30,609 nucleotides of DNA from JBMOPD01 sp049323615. GTDB taxonomy: Bacteria; Bacillota; Desulfotomaculia; Desulfotomaculales; Desulfocucumaceae. Shown piece after piece: positions 23,357-30,609 of the stretch. The stretch lies in contig JBMOPD010000077.1 of NCBI GenBank assembly GCA_049323615.1, forward strand, positions 1-30,609, given 5' to 3'. Below the pieces are notes generated by a model that saw only the letters and a program-made list of their open reading frames with translations, was not told the origin of the DNA and ran no database searches. Positions within the stretch are counted from its first letter, which is position 1. Every line of letters starts with the position of its first letter. A program made the position numbers and the translations under genes.

Positions 23357-25015
23357 TCATCCCGCACTCTTTTGCTCATCCGGGGACATATCGGCAAGCA
23401 CCCGCCGCAAAATTTTACCCGACCCGGTGCGCGGCAATTCGCTCAGAAAAACAATCTCCCTGGGACACTGGAAGGCCGACATCCTTTCAGCGGCCCAGGC
23501 CAGGATATCCCTTTCACTGACCCGGTTTTCAAACTCCCTTTTTAACACAACGTACGCCTTCACCGACTGGCCCAGGGCGGGGTCCGGCCTGCCCACCACG
23601 GCCACCTCGGCAATGGCGGGATGCTGGTACAGATTATCCTCCACCTCGGACGGAAAAACACCATACCCGTTCACCATAATCATTTCTTTCTTCCTGCCCA
23701 GTATATAAAGGTAGCCGTCATTATCCATACTGGCCACATCGCCGGTATACAGCCAGCCGTCTTTCAGAACCTCTGCGGTTTTCTCGGGCTGCCTCCAGTA
23801 GCCCGCCATAACCTGGGGCCCCCTGACTATAAGCTCACCCAGTTCCCCCGGGGCGACGTCACGCCCCTCCCCATACAGGTCCACTATCTTTACATCGGTA
23901 TTAATCACCGGTATTCCCACCGATCCTTCCCGCGGCTGGTTATAAGGGTTTATGGATACCTGGGAAATTGTTTCACTGAGGCCGTAGCCCACGATCAGGC
24001 GGGATCCGGTAAGTTCTTCAAACTTTTGCCGAATCTTTCTGGGCACCGGGGCACCCCCGGTGGAACAGGCCCTAAGGGAAGTAAGGTCGTATTTTTCCAC
24101 CTCGGGATGGTTGACCACGGCAATGTTCATGGCGGTAATGCCGACCCAGTGGGTGCACCGGTACTTTTCGATAGCCCGCATCACCGTCCCGGTATCATAC
24201 TTGGCCAGCAGCACAATGGCGCCCCCTGCGTAAAGGGGGGCGCTCATGCTGTGAATCAGTCCGGTGACATGAAAAAGCGGCAGCACCGCCAGGTGTGTCC
24301 CGCCGGCAATATTGGTCCACAGGGCCGAACAGATGGTGTTGGCCATCATGTTGCTTTGGGTAATCATGGCGCCCAGGGGAACGCCGGTGGTGCCCGAGGT
24401 ATAGTGAATGAGGGCCAGGTCGTTGCCCATGTCGATCTGTACTTCGGGGGGCGTTCCATCCCTGTTCAGTATGCACGACATCTCCACGGTGTCGGGATAG
24501 AACTGCCTGGCCACCTCCAGGGAAGGAGGCAGGGGAAGTTCCGGGTCAATGGGAAGAAAATCCCTGTATCCCGTCACGATCACATTTTTTACCGCGGTTT
24601 TTTTCTTTACCGGGTACAGAACCGGATACATGTGGTCCAGCAGGACAATGGTTTCCGCCCCGCAGTCGGCCAGTTCATACAAAAGCTCGTGTTCATTGAA
24701 CAGCGGGTTGGCGGGGACCGCCACGGCCCCTATTTTCCACACGCCACAGATGGAAATCAGGAACTGGGGGCAGTTTTCCATGAAAATGCTTACCCGGTCG
24801 CCTTTTTTCACTCCTATTCCGGCCAGGAAGGCGGCAAAAGAATCCACCATCCGGTTGAATTCCCCGTAGCTTATCTTTTTTCCGTAAAAATTTACGGCAA
24901 TCCGGTCGCTTTCTTTAATACCCCATTCTTTAACCAGATCCATCAGGGGCACCCGTGGATAGTCGATTTCCGTGGGCACCCCCGAAGGCCAGTATCTATA
25001 CCACGTCCGTTCCAT
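23357..25015 (-). CDS. AMP-forming acyl-CoA synthetase
   Basis: This adenylate-forming enzyme activates a carboxylic acid to its CoA thioester with ATP. The 552-residue protein has the phosphate loop HYTSGTTGVPLGA near residue 185, GYGLSETISQ and YTGDVASMDNDGYLYILGRKK (A5-A8 region). The C-terminal lysine motif LPRTGSGKILRR is also present. The start is the ATG giving MERTWYRYWPSG, with GGAGG upstream; the open frame before it is not used. The chain length or aromatic nature of the substrate cannot be told. It follows the two dehydratase-type subunits by 40 bases and probably makes their substrate. Confidence 0.9.
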   Translation of the reverse strand: MERTWYRYWPSGVPTEIDYPRVPLMDLVKEWGIKESDRIAVNFYGKKISYGEFNRMVDSFAAFLAGIGVKKGDRVSIFMENCPQFLISICGVWKIGAVAVPANPLFNEHELLYELADCGAETIVLLDHMYPVLYPVKKKTAVKNVIVTGYRDFLPIDPELPLPPSLEVARQFYPDTVEMSCILNRDGTPPEVQIDMGNDLALIHYTSGTTGVPLGAMITQSNMMANTICSALWTNIAGGTHLAVLPLFHVTGLIHSMSAPLYAGGAIVLLAKYDTGTVMRAIEKYRCTHWVGITAMNIAVVNHPEVEKYDLTSLRACSTGGAPVPRKIRQKFEELTGSRLIVGYGLSETISQVSINPYNQPREGSVGIPVINTDVKIVDLYGEGRDVAPGELGELIVRGPQVMAGYWRQPEKTAEVLKDGWLYTGDVASMDNDGYLYILGRKKEMIMVNGYGVFPSEVEDNLYQHPAIAEVAVVGRPDPALGQSVKAYVVLKREFENRVSERDILAWAAERMSAFQCPREIVFLSELPRTGSGKILRRVLADMSPDEQKSAG

Positions 25016-25055
25016 CTGATGACCTCCGATTTTTGCCGCGCCGGCATATATCCCT

Positions 25056-26279
25056 TCAGGCTCTTTTTCTTTCATCCAGCAATTCCAGGAAGGCATCCAC
25101 CCGGGTCCTGGTGGGCCCCTCGGCAAAGGCCCTGGGGTCGGTCATGTCGGCCTCAACCAGCAGGGTCGGCACACCCAGCTCCGACTGGACCCTGCGGGCC
25201 AGGCCCAGCTGGCCCAGGGAATACGTCTTGCAGCTGCGGTTCGAGTGCAGAACCAGCCCGTCCACGTTATATTCCTTAATCATTGCAGCCATCTGCTTAA
25301 ATCTCAGGTCAAGGTCGATATTCAAAATGGTTTCGGAATATCTTCCGGCCGCATTTTCGAATATATCACCGGAGTCGTCAAACTGGTACACTCCCCAGGC
25401 GCTGGTATAGGTTTCCCCCACAAACACCCCGCCCCGGGAATGGATGTAGTCGTAAAACTGGAAGTTATACCAGATGGCGATATTATCCCACATCAGGCGG
25501 TACTTGTCCTCCTCCAGGACGCCCACGCCGTCCCGCACCCTGGCCGCCACCTCGTCCCTGAATTCACGGTAGAAATCAACACAGGCGGCAGTCCCCCTCA
25601 GGGTCACAATGGGAAACATCCCGGTAAACATATCCAGGGCGCTTAACGGGCAGGGGGAAGCCTTCCGCAGGGACTGTATCTCCCTCCACAGGGCAACACC
25701 ATGGTTGGCGCGGTCGATGACCTCCATAAACCTGTCCATCTCAAATTTGCGCCCGGTGTGGCGCTCCATAAAGGCCACCAGCTCCAGGAGCTGATCCCTG
25801 ACATAGTGAACCTGGTGGCCGGTCAGCTCCCCCTGCACAAAGGGGGTGTCCAGTATGAACAGGGGACAGTTGTAATGCCTGGCCACGGCCTCCCACCACT
25901 TAATCACCGTGTGGCAAATGTTTCTGGCCGCAAGAACCATGTCGGGGGCGGGGAGGCCGTTCAGCGGCCCGGCCTTTTCAAAAACCGACCCCATGGTGCA
26001 CCGGGCATAGGAACAGAGGTCCTGGGAATAGCCCCGGGCCTCGGCCATCTGGCACAGCTCCCCGGAAACCTTCCGGGACCCGCACAGGGTGCCGTAATTC
26101 TCCGGGTAAAAGGGAAAAATATCCATGGCATACACCAGTTCAACAGGAAAGCCGCTGGTTATCCAGGCCAAAGGCCGGCCCTGCTGCCTGGCCATGATTG
26201 ATCCCATGTAATATTCCATGCCCAGGGTTTTCAGCTTTCTGGCAGATTCCAGCCGTCTGCCGGAGGACTTCTTTTCCAT
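25056..26279 (-). CDS. 2-hydroxyacyl-CoA dehydratase / benzoyl-CoA reductase family subunit (HgdA/BcrB-like)
   Basis: This 407-residue protein belongs to the HgdA/BcrB side of the superfamily. These proteins form heterodimers with 4Fe-4S or double-cubane clusters that receive energised electrons from an ATP-driven activator. The N-terminal WITSGFPVELVYAMDIFPFYPENYG is typical, and candidate cluster cysteines lie in DLCSYARC, NICHTV and HSNRSCKTYS. The C-terminus contains EADMTDPRAFAEGPTRTRVDAF. At the usual first cysteine position of the partner type it has TSG. Its ATG overlaps the partner's stop by one base (TGATG), so the two are translationally coupled. Substrate unknown. Confidence 0.85.
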   Translation of the reverse strand: MEKKSSGRRLESARKLKTLGMEYYMGSIMARQQGRPLAWITSGFPVELVYAMDIFPFYPENYGTLCGSRKVSGELCQMAEARGYSQDLCSYARCTMGSVFEKAGPLNGLPAPDMVLAARNICHTVIKWWEAVARHYNCPLFILDTPFVQGELTGHQVHYVRDQLLELVAFMERHTGRKFEMDRFMEVIDRANHGVALWREIQSLRKASPCPLSALDMFTGMFPIVTLRGTAACVDFYREFRDEVAARVRDGVGVLEEDKYRLMWDNIAIWYNFQFYDYIHSRGGVFVGETYTSAWGVYQFDDSGDIFENAAGRYSETILNIDLDLRFKQMAAMIKEYNVDGLVLHSNRSCKTYSLGQLGLARRVQSELGVPTLLVEADMTDPRAFAEGPTRTRVDAFLELLDERKRA

Positions 26280-27436
26280 CAGCAGCCACCTCCGATCATC
26301 TCCACAAAGGCCTGAATCCTGGTGGATAACTGCCCTTCAGCCAGGTGGGCGGGCTCAACCTCCAGCAGAATAACGGGTATCCCCCGGCCGGCCAGCATAT
26401 CGCTGATCATCGGGTAGTCAAAGGCGTGGGACTCGCAGAACTTCTGGTGGACCATGACTACCCCCCGGATATCAAATTTGTCAATAATCCCGTTAATATG
26501 GTCAAGGCGCCGGTCAGCCGGGTGCTTGGTGGGACAGGGCACCCGGCCCAGATAACGGCGGGCCAGGGCGTCAAGGGGGTCTTCACCGGACATAATATTT
26601 ACCGGCGCGGCGAAATACCTGCTCCCCGTACACAGGTCGTCCCCCGCCACACAGGACCCGGCAGACTCCATAACCCGTATCAGGGCCGGGTTGTCAACCA
26701 CCGACCCCACCACCATCAGGCGGACCGGGGCGGGTCCCGGCGCGCCAACACAATCTTTGGCCAGGGCGCCGCTGATTTTTTCCAGCACCCCGCGCAGTTC
26801 TTCCCTGTCCATGAGCACCGCCGCATTGACGATGCCCAGGCAGTCCTCCCCGCTCAGCGCGGGCCGGGGCGCCTTACGGGAGTCCCAGATCCGCTCCAGT
26901 AAATGCCTGTTTTCATTGACCAGGGCGACGGCCCTTTTAAGGTCGTCCGCGTCGGATCGGCGGCCGGAAAACTCCGTGAGAGCCAGGTACAGCCGCTCCA
27001 GTTCCCGGCGGTAAAATACCAGCGCGGGCCGGCCTTCAACCCGCAGGGGCATGTTCAGGAAATGATAAAAAAAGCCTTCTTTCTTACCGGTGCGGATTAT
27101 CTCCGACACCGCCCGTAAAGAGTCACAGGTGCACGGGAAAACAATTCCGTCCAGGTAGTCAAGCCGCCCCCTGACTATCTGGTCCAGGCAGCTCCTGGCA
27201 AAGGCGCAGGCAAAATTCTGCAGGTGCGCATCCACGGGCCCGGTCTGTTCCACCGGGTCGGCCAGTATCCTGACCGGATGCATCCCCGCCGCCAGAATCA
27301 GCTCTTCGGGGGTATAACTGCAAAAATACCCGATAATTTTTTTCCCGCCCCTTTTTATCTCCCGGGTCCGGTTATGCCTTTCGGCCACATACCGGGTCAA
27401 ATCCCCGCTCAATTCCCTGACTTCCTGCAGGCCCAT
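26279..27436 (-). CDS. 2-hydroxyacyl-CoA dehydratase / benzoyl-CoA reductase family subunit (HgdB/BcrC-like)
   Basis: The 385-residue partner subunit has the three cysteines expected to hold an Fe-S cluster, in GYFCSYTPEELILAAGMHP, FPCTCDSLRAV and HQKFCESHAFDYP. The closing motif EVEPAHLAEGQLSTRIQAF is also present. It could support dehydration of a 2-hydroxyacyl-CoA or a ring or double-bond reduction. No activator ATPase (HgdC/BcrAD type) is in the window, so it must come from elsewhere if the enzyme works in the standard way. It is the first gene after a -24/-12 promoter and the sigma-54 activator gene, hence probably inducible. GGGGAGG precedes the ATG. Confidence 0.87.
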   Translation of the reverse strand: MGLQEVRELSGDLTRYVAERHNRTREIKRGGKKIIGYFCSYTPEELILAAGMHPVRILADPVEQTGPVDAHLQNFACAFARSCLDQIVRGRLDYLDGIVFPCTCDSLRAVSEIIRTGKKEGFFYHFLNMPLRVEGRPALVFYRRELERLYLALTEFSGRRSDADDLKRAVALVNENRHLLERIWDSRKAPRPALSGEDCLGIVNAAVLMDREELRGVLEKISGALAKDCVGAPGPAPVRLMVVGSVVDNPALIRVMESAGSCVAGDDLCTGSRYFAAPVNIMSGEDPLDALARRYLGRVPCPTKHPADRRLDHINGIIDKFDIRGVVMVHQKFCESHAFDYPMISDMLAGRGIPVILLEVEPAHLAEGQLSTRIQAFVEMIGGGC

Positions 27437-27484
27437 ACCTGACCTCCCCTATTGTCAGCTTGCGGATAACTAATCCCTACTTTT

Positions 27485-27501
27485 AAGCAATTGTCATACC
27501 A
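27485..27501 (-). promoter_or_regulatory. Sigma-54 (-24/-12) promoter
   Basis: TGGTATGACAATTGCTT on the minus strand (rc of 27485-27501) matches TGGCACG-N4-TTGCT at the invariant GG and GC with exact spacing. It lies about 50 bases before the first dehydratase-type gene and next to a sigma-54 activator gene. Confidence 0.78.
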
Positions 27502-27566
27502 TAAAGCAATTGTCCCCCGCCGGGGTCGCGGGCGGCGTATTTAAGCGTCTTTCACGGTACAACTGC

Positions 27567-27590
27567 ACAGGCGCTAATAGCACCGCCTGT
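27567..27590. promoter_or_regulatory. Candidate upstream activator site
   Basis: The 7-base inverted repeat ACAGGCG/CGCCTGT with a 10-base spacer is centred about 85 bases upstream of the -12 element. That is a usual distance for a sigma-54 enhancer site. It could alternatively be an RNA hairpin after the activator gene. Confidence 0.45.
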
Positions 27591-27604
27591 TTTATAATTA
27601 AACC

Positions 27605-27621
27605 GCAGGTTAAAAACCTGC
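27605..27621 (-). terminator. Short hairpin after the sigma-54 activator gene
   Basis: A 7-bp stem GCAGGTT/AACCTGC with a 3-base loop starts 15 bases after the activator stop. The U-run is poor, so termination is uncertain. Confidence 0.35.
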
Positions 27622-27636
27622 AACGATCCCGCGCTC

Positions 27637-29592
27637 CTAGCCGGTCTGCTGCTTGCCGGGAACATGTATGTCCAGCTCCTTCAGTTTCTTCCACAGGGTG
27701 GTGCGGCTGACCCCCAGCACCCTGGCCATCTCGCCTTTTCCCCCCGGGATCATGCCGCTGACCTGGGCCAGGATTTGCCTTTCCATATCCACCATATTCC
27801 CCAGTTCAATCACTATATGGTCGCTGTTCGGTTTTTTAACAGCCGTTTCATAACCAATCAGCTTATTGAAAAGCCCGTGGAAAGTGGCATGGGTTTCTAT
27901 ATTTTCCTCACCCAGGGCGACGTACCTCTCCACAAACCCCTCCAGTTCCCTGATGTTCCCCGGCCACATGTACTTTTTCAGGAGTTCCAGCAGGTTTTCG
28001 GTAATGTTGAGGGCCTCCAGCCTCTCTGGACCGGCCAGCCTCTCATAAAAATACCTGAACAGGGACGGCACGTCCTCCAGCCTGGCGCGCAGGGGCGGTA
28101 TCTGCAGGTTGAGGACATTTAAACGGTAATAAAGGTCGGCCCTGAATTTACCCTCGTCCACCAGGGCCCCGATATTCCGGTTGGTGGCGCTGATTACCCG
28201 GACGTCAACCGGTATCAGCCTCTGCCCGCCCACCGGCATAACCTCTTTCTCCTGCAGCACTCTCAGCAGGCGGGCCTGCAGCCCCAGGCTGAGGTCCCCT
28301 ATTTCATCCAAAAAGATTGTTCCCCCGTGGGCCAGGGTAAAAAGTCCCTGTTTGCCGCCCCTGCGGGCGCCGGTGAAAGCCCCTTCCTCATAGCCGAAAA
28401 GTTCGCTTTCCAGCAGGTTTTCCGGCAGGGCCGCGCAGTTCACCGCCACAAAGGGGCCATCCCGGCGGCTGCTCTCGTTGTGCAGGCTCTGGGCAAACAG
28501 TTCCTTGCCGGTGCCGCTCTCGCCGGTGATCAGCACCGCCGCCTCGGACCTGGCGTACTTCCTGCATTCCCTTATGGCTTCCTGGATCATTGCGCTCTTG
28601 CCGATTATGTCCGAGAACCTGAACTTGGCCACCAGGCCGTGATTGGGGAGTTCCTGCCGGATTTTTTTGGCATCGCACTTGCGGATTTTCCCCGCGGCCT
28701 GGAAAACAACAACCAGCCCGGCTTCTTTATTTCCCGCTTTGACGGGAACCCTGCTGATCACCACGGGCAGGTCACCAATATTTAAAAACTGGGACCCCAG
28801 GGCGCCGCCATCGCCGTAGAGGGCCTTAATCACGGCGCTGGTACGGCATAATTCCTTTATATTCATCCCCCGCACCTCGGTCAACCGGAGGCCGGTGGTT
28901 TTTTCCGCAGCGGGATTGAAGGTGGTTACTTCCCCTTTTTCGTTAACGGCCATTATCCCGTCATTGGCACTGTCAATAATTGTTTCCAGGGACCTGACCG
29001 CAAAGTTGCCGGGGTGGCCCGCCCCTGCTATTTCGGACGCTTTTTTTAAAGCGTCCTGAATATTACCCTGCTCACATTTAACCATCACCGGCCGCAGGCC
29101 GTAAGCCTTCGCCCTGCCGGCAGCGGCGGCGTCGGAACTGACCACCACATCGTAATTCCCGCGGCGGACCTGGCCCATTAACCCGGTCAGCTGACCGTAA
29201 GACCTGAACAAAATGGTCTGATAGGGAAAGTTCACTATTTCGGCTATCCTCTTATAATCCAAACCTTCCCACTGATAGTCCAGCAGGACCACCCGGTCAC
29301 CCATGGTCCCGGCCCGGCAAAGGGCATTAACTAGTTCATAATTTGACACTTCAGCCATCACCACGGGAATGGCGGAAACTTTCCTTAAATGAGCAGCAGT
29401 GGCACCCAGGGCCACCACTGCCCCCACCCGGCCTTCGGCCTCCCATTGCCTTACAATGTCTTCAGCGTCTTCAGCCTCGCCCGGGATTCCCTCCCGAACT
29501 TCCACTTCCAGCCTCCATTTCTCAGCCAACTGAAGAACATGTTCTGCAAATTCAGGATACGGAGATAGCACACCGATTTTTGCCCTGATCAA
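27637..29592 (-). CDS. Sigma-54-dependent activator with PrpR-type sensor and PAS domain
   Basis: This 651-residue enhancer-binding protein remodels sigma-54 RNA polymerase. Residues about 1-185 resemble the PrpR N-terminal sensor (AKIGVLSPYPEFAEHV, VVALGATAAHLR, IPVVMAEVSNYELVNAL). A PAS domain follows at about 205-300 (IIDSANDGIMAVNEKGEV). The AAA+ domain has GESGTGKE, the sigma-54-contact loop GAFTGA, and Walker B TIFLDEIGD. A Fis-type helix-turn-helix (MARVLGVSRTTLWKKLKEL) ends it. TTG at 29592 is chosen because AAGGGGG lies eight bases upstream; an ATG 15 codons earlier lacks a site. It very likely controls the adjacent operon in response to a small organic ligand. Confidence 0.92.
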   Translation of the reverse strand: MIRAKIGVLSPYPEFAEHVLQLAEKWRLEVEVREGIPGEAEDAEDIVRQWEAEGRVGAVVALGATAAHLRKVSAIPVVMAEVSNYELVNALCRAGTMGDRVVLLDYQWEGLDYKRIAEIVNFPYQTILFRSYGQLTGLMGQVRRGNYDVVVSSDAAAAGRAKAYGLRPVMVKCEQGNIQDALKKASEIAGAGHPGNFAVRSLETIIDSANDGIMAVNEKGEVTTFNPAAEKTTGLRLTEVRGMNIKELCRTSAVIKALYGDGGALGSQFLNIGDLPVVISRVPVKAGNKEAGLVVVFQAAGKIRKCDAKKIRQELPNHGLVAKFRFSDIIGKSAMIQEAIRECRKYARSEAAVLITGESGTGKELFAQSLHNESSRRDGPFVAVNCAALPENLLESELFGYEEGAFTGARRGGKQGLFTLAHGGTIFLDEIGDLSLGLQARLLRVLQEKEVMPVGGQRLIPVDVRVISATNRNIGALVDEGKFRADLYYRLNVLNLQIPPLRARLEDVPSLFRYFYERLAGPERLEALNITENLLELLKKYMWPGNIRELEGFVERYVALGEENIETHATFHGLFNKLIGYETAVKKPNSDHIVIELGNMVDMERQILAQVSGMIPGGKGEMARVLGVSRTTLWKKLKELDIHVPGKQQTG

Positions 29593-29655
29593 AGAACAGT
29601 CCCCCTTACCTTGGGTTCCGAAAAAAGGCTCAGTCATACATAAAAATCAAAAAAA

Positions 29656-30120
29656 TCATATTTCCTTGCCATCTTTCCAGCGCTGACAGTTAAAAAGCGA
29701 CCCGTCACTGTTAATACGGAGGTATTCGGCCCGGTCACAGGAAGGGCAGGTTTTTGCAGAAATAGCAGGCCCCCGGCCGCACTCTTCCTCCCACTGGTGT
29801 CCGCAGTGCTGACAGCGGAAGCGGCGCACGGCAACCTGGAAATTACCGCCTTCCACTTTGATGGCCTTGCCGTTTATCAAGGCCTCGGCTATTTTTTGCC
29901 TGGCCGAGGTCAGTATCCTGTGGTAGGTGGGGCGGGATACCCCCATTTTTTCGGCGCAGGCTTCCTGCTCAAGGCCCGTCAGGTCTTTCAGCCTGATTGC
30001 TTCCAGTTCCTCCACTGTAAGAACCACCTCGGTAAGCTCCCTGATGGGCACACCGGCCGGTTTAAAATATGTCAACTGAGGTAGAAATTCAACTCTCCTG
30101 CACTTTGGCGGTCTTGACAT
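29656..30120 (-). CDS. DUF134 (UPF0251) DNA-binding protein with zinc ribbon
   Basis: The 154 residues begin with the family motif MSRPPKCRRVEFLP. The DUF134 helix-turn-helix, LTVEELEAIRLKDLTGLEQ through MGVSRPTYHRILTSARQKIA, resembles sigma-factor region 4. A C-terminal zinc ribbon follows with CQHCGHQW and CPSCDRAEYL. Members are small putative transcription factors, often near NifX/NifB-type iron-molybdenum cofactor proteins in anaerobes; no such neighbour is seen here. GGAG precedes the ATG. A palindrome just upstream of the gene could be its own operator. The activator gene follows about 60 bases later. Confidence 0.88.
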   Translation of the reverse strand: MSRPPKCRRVEFLPQLTYFKPAGVPIRELTEVVLTVEELEAIRLKDLTGLEQEACAEKMGVSRPTYHRILTSARQKIAEALINGKAIKVEGGNFQVAVRRFRCQHCGHQWEEECGRGPAISAKTCPSCDRAEYLRINSDGSLFNCQRWKDGKEI

Positions 30121-30137
30121 AATATCACTCCTTTTTC

Positions 30138-30149
30138 TGTAAATTTACA
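30138..30149. promoter_or_regulatory. 12-base palindrome upstream of the DUF134 gene
   Basis: TGTAAATTTACA is a perfect palindrome 18 bases before the DUF134 start codon, in its leader. It could be an autoregulatory operator. Confidence 0.4.
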
Positions 30150-30221
30150 TTTTTTTGTCTATCGTATTCCCGCCCATAGGGATATCTCTTACGCCAACCC
30201 TGCCGGTTACACTGTTCTCCT

Positions 30222-30249
30222 ATTATACCAGCGGCTTAACAGCAGGCAA
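30222..30249 (-). promoter_or_regulatory. Promoter for the DUF134 gene
   Basis: TTGCCT (rc of 30244-30249), a 16-base spacer and TATAAT (rc of 30222-30227), with TGG giving an extended -10. It implies a leader of about 95 bases. Confidence 0.7.
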
Positions 30250-30323
30250 AATTTTTCGGACAAAAAAAATTAAGCCTGGTTTTATTATTCTTTTATCGCA
30301 GCCGTATTCCTCCTTAAAAAAAG

Positions 30324-30387
30324 AAAAACCCCGGTCCGACAGGGGTAAAAAAGCCGCCCTTGCGGGCGGCGCCGCTGTTCCAGCGGC
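30324..30387 (-). terminator. Tandem intrinsic terminators
   Basis: On the minus strand a GCCGCCC/GGGCGGC stem with GCAA loop (30353-30370) is followed by six U (rc of 30347-30352). A second hairpin, ACCCC/GGGGT (30328-30346), is followed by five U. A third stem, GCCGCTG/CAGCGGC (30371-30387), precedes both. They end a minus-strand transcript that begins beyond the right edge. Confidence 0.85.
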
Positions 30388-30389
30388 GG

Positions 30390-30414
30390 GAATCCAGAAT
30401 CCAGAATCCAGAAT
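30390..30414. repeat. Heptameric tandem repeat array I
   Basis: Three perfect 7-base units GAATCCA plus a partial GAAT lie next to the tandem terminators. Confidence 0.8.
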
Positions 30415-30515
30415 GCTTACAGCCTTTCCTAAAGCCCGGCTCCTTCTTTTGGGACGTACAATATTTTAGAGGCTGCTATCGGAAGGGAGAAGGCATCAAT
30501 CGAGCGATATTACCG

Positions 30516-30609
30516 GAGACTGTTACAGTCTCTTGCGAATGAGCCGGAACGGATGACGATTTGGACGCCGGATGCGGCCAAAAGCCCGAGAGCCGCATGG
30601 ACGCGGCGT
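30516..30609. other. Structured right-edge sequence, identity unknown
   Basis: A GAGACTG/CAGTCTC hairpin (30516-30532) is followed by nested inverted repeats. The inner pair is ATGCGGC/GCCGCAT (30572-30598) and the outer pair ACGCCG/CGGCGT (30565-30570 with 30604-30609). The window ends in the last arm. It could be part of a structured RNA, a group II intron domain or an unknown repeat. No reading frame is convincing. The rest of 30415-30515 shows nothing I recognise. Confidence 0.4.

Noticed and set aside
23621..25279. Plus-strand open frame of 552 codons
   Set aside because: It is antisense to the acyl-CoA synthetase gene, has no ribosome-binding site and its product is rich in His, Gly and Pro, as expected from a GC-rich shadow frame.

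Overview
The window reads as a chromosomal segment of a spore-forming, anaerobic, Gram-positive bacterium. The best guess is the Desulfotomaculum/Pelotomaculum group of Peptococcaceae, made from gene content and style rather than from a database match. Supporting signs are a spore photoproduct lyase, 2-hydroxyacyl-CoA dehydratase-type proteins, a sigma-54 activator with a propionate-regulator-type sensor domain, strong Shine-Dalgarno sequences with many GTG/TTG starts, and moderately high GC. Almost everything is on the minus strand, so the text below follows minus-strand transcription from right to left where that helps.

Left part (1-13.2 kb), housekeeping and cofactors. Bases 1 to about 220 look like the promoter and leader of an rRNA operon whose 16S gene lies just beyond the left edge. 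Upstream of it are lysS and greA, which share a perfect TTGACA-N17-TATAAT promoter and a hairpin-bearing leader. An acyl-ACP-reductase-like oxidoreductase, dusB and coaX come next. Then follow bioY and birA, each with its own BirA-type operator, panE, the nadA-nadB-nadC operon, and panC, which has a leader ending in an intrinsic terminator. This is a compact NAD, CoA and biotin supply region.

Middle (13.3-19 kb). Two plus-strand genes, an amidohydrolase and splB, form an operon divergent from panC. The splB product lacks the usual hydrogen-donor cysteine. After it comes a looser zone of about 2.9 kb. It holds an AT-rich DUF3231-like gene, a C-terminal fragment of a 4-hydroxybutyryl-CoA dehydratase-family protein, a cysteine-rich ferredoxin-like protein, a C-terminal fragment of an M24 peptidase and an AT-rich spacer. 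A Cu,Zn superoxide dismutase gene follows.

Folate cluster (19.2-23 kb). An HD-domain protein, folP, folB, folK and a nitrilase-family amidase lie in one direction and end at a clear terminator.

Right part (23-30.6 kb). This is the most system-like accessory unit. A PrpR-type sigma-54 activator sits upstream of a -24/-12 promoter, which faces an operon of two 2-hydroxyacyl-CoA dehydratase/benzoyl-CoA reductase-family subunits and an acyl-CoA synthetase. It looks like an inducible pathway that activates an organic acid to its CoA ester and then dehydrates or reduces it; the substrate is unknown. A DUF134 regulator and tandem terminators belonging to something beyond the right edge complete the window.

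Scattered through the intergenic spacers are nine short tandem arrays with different sequences but the same 7-base period. Several touch or contain stop codons. They are the most unusual structural theme in the window.
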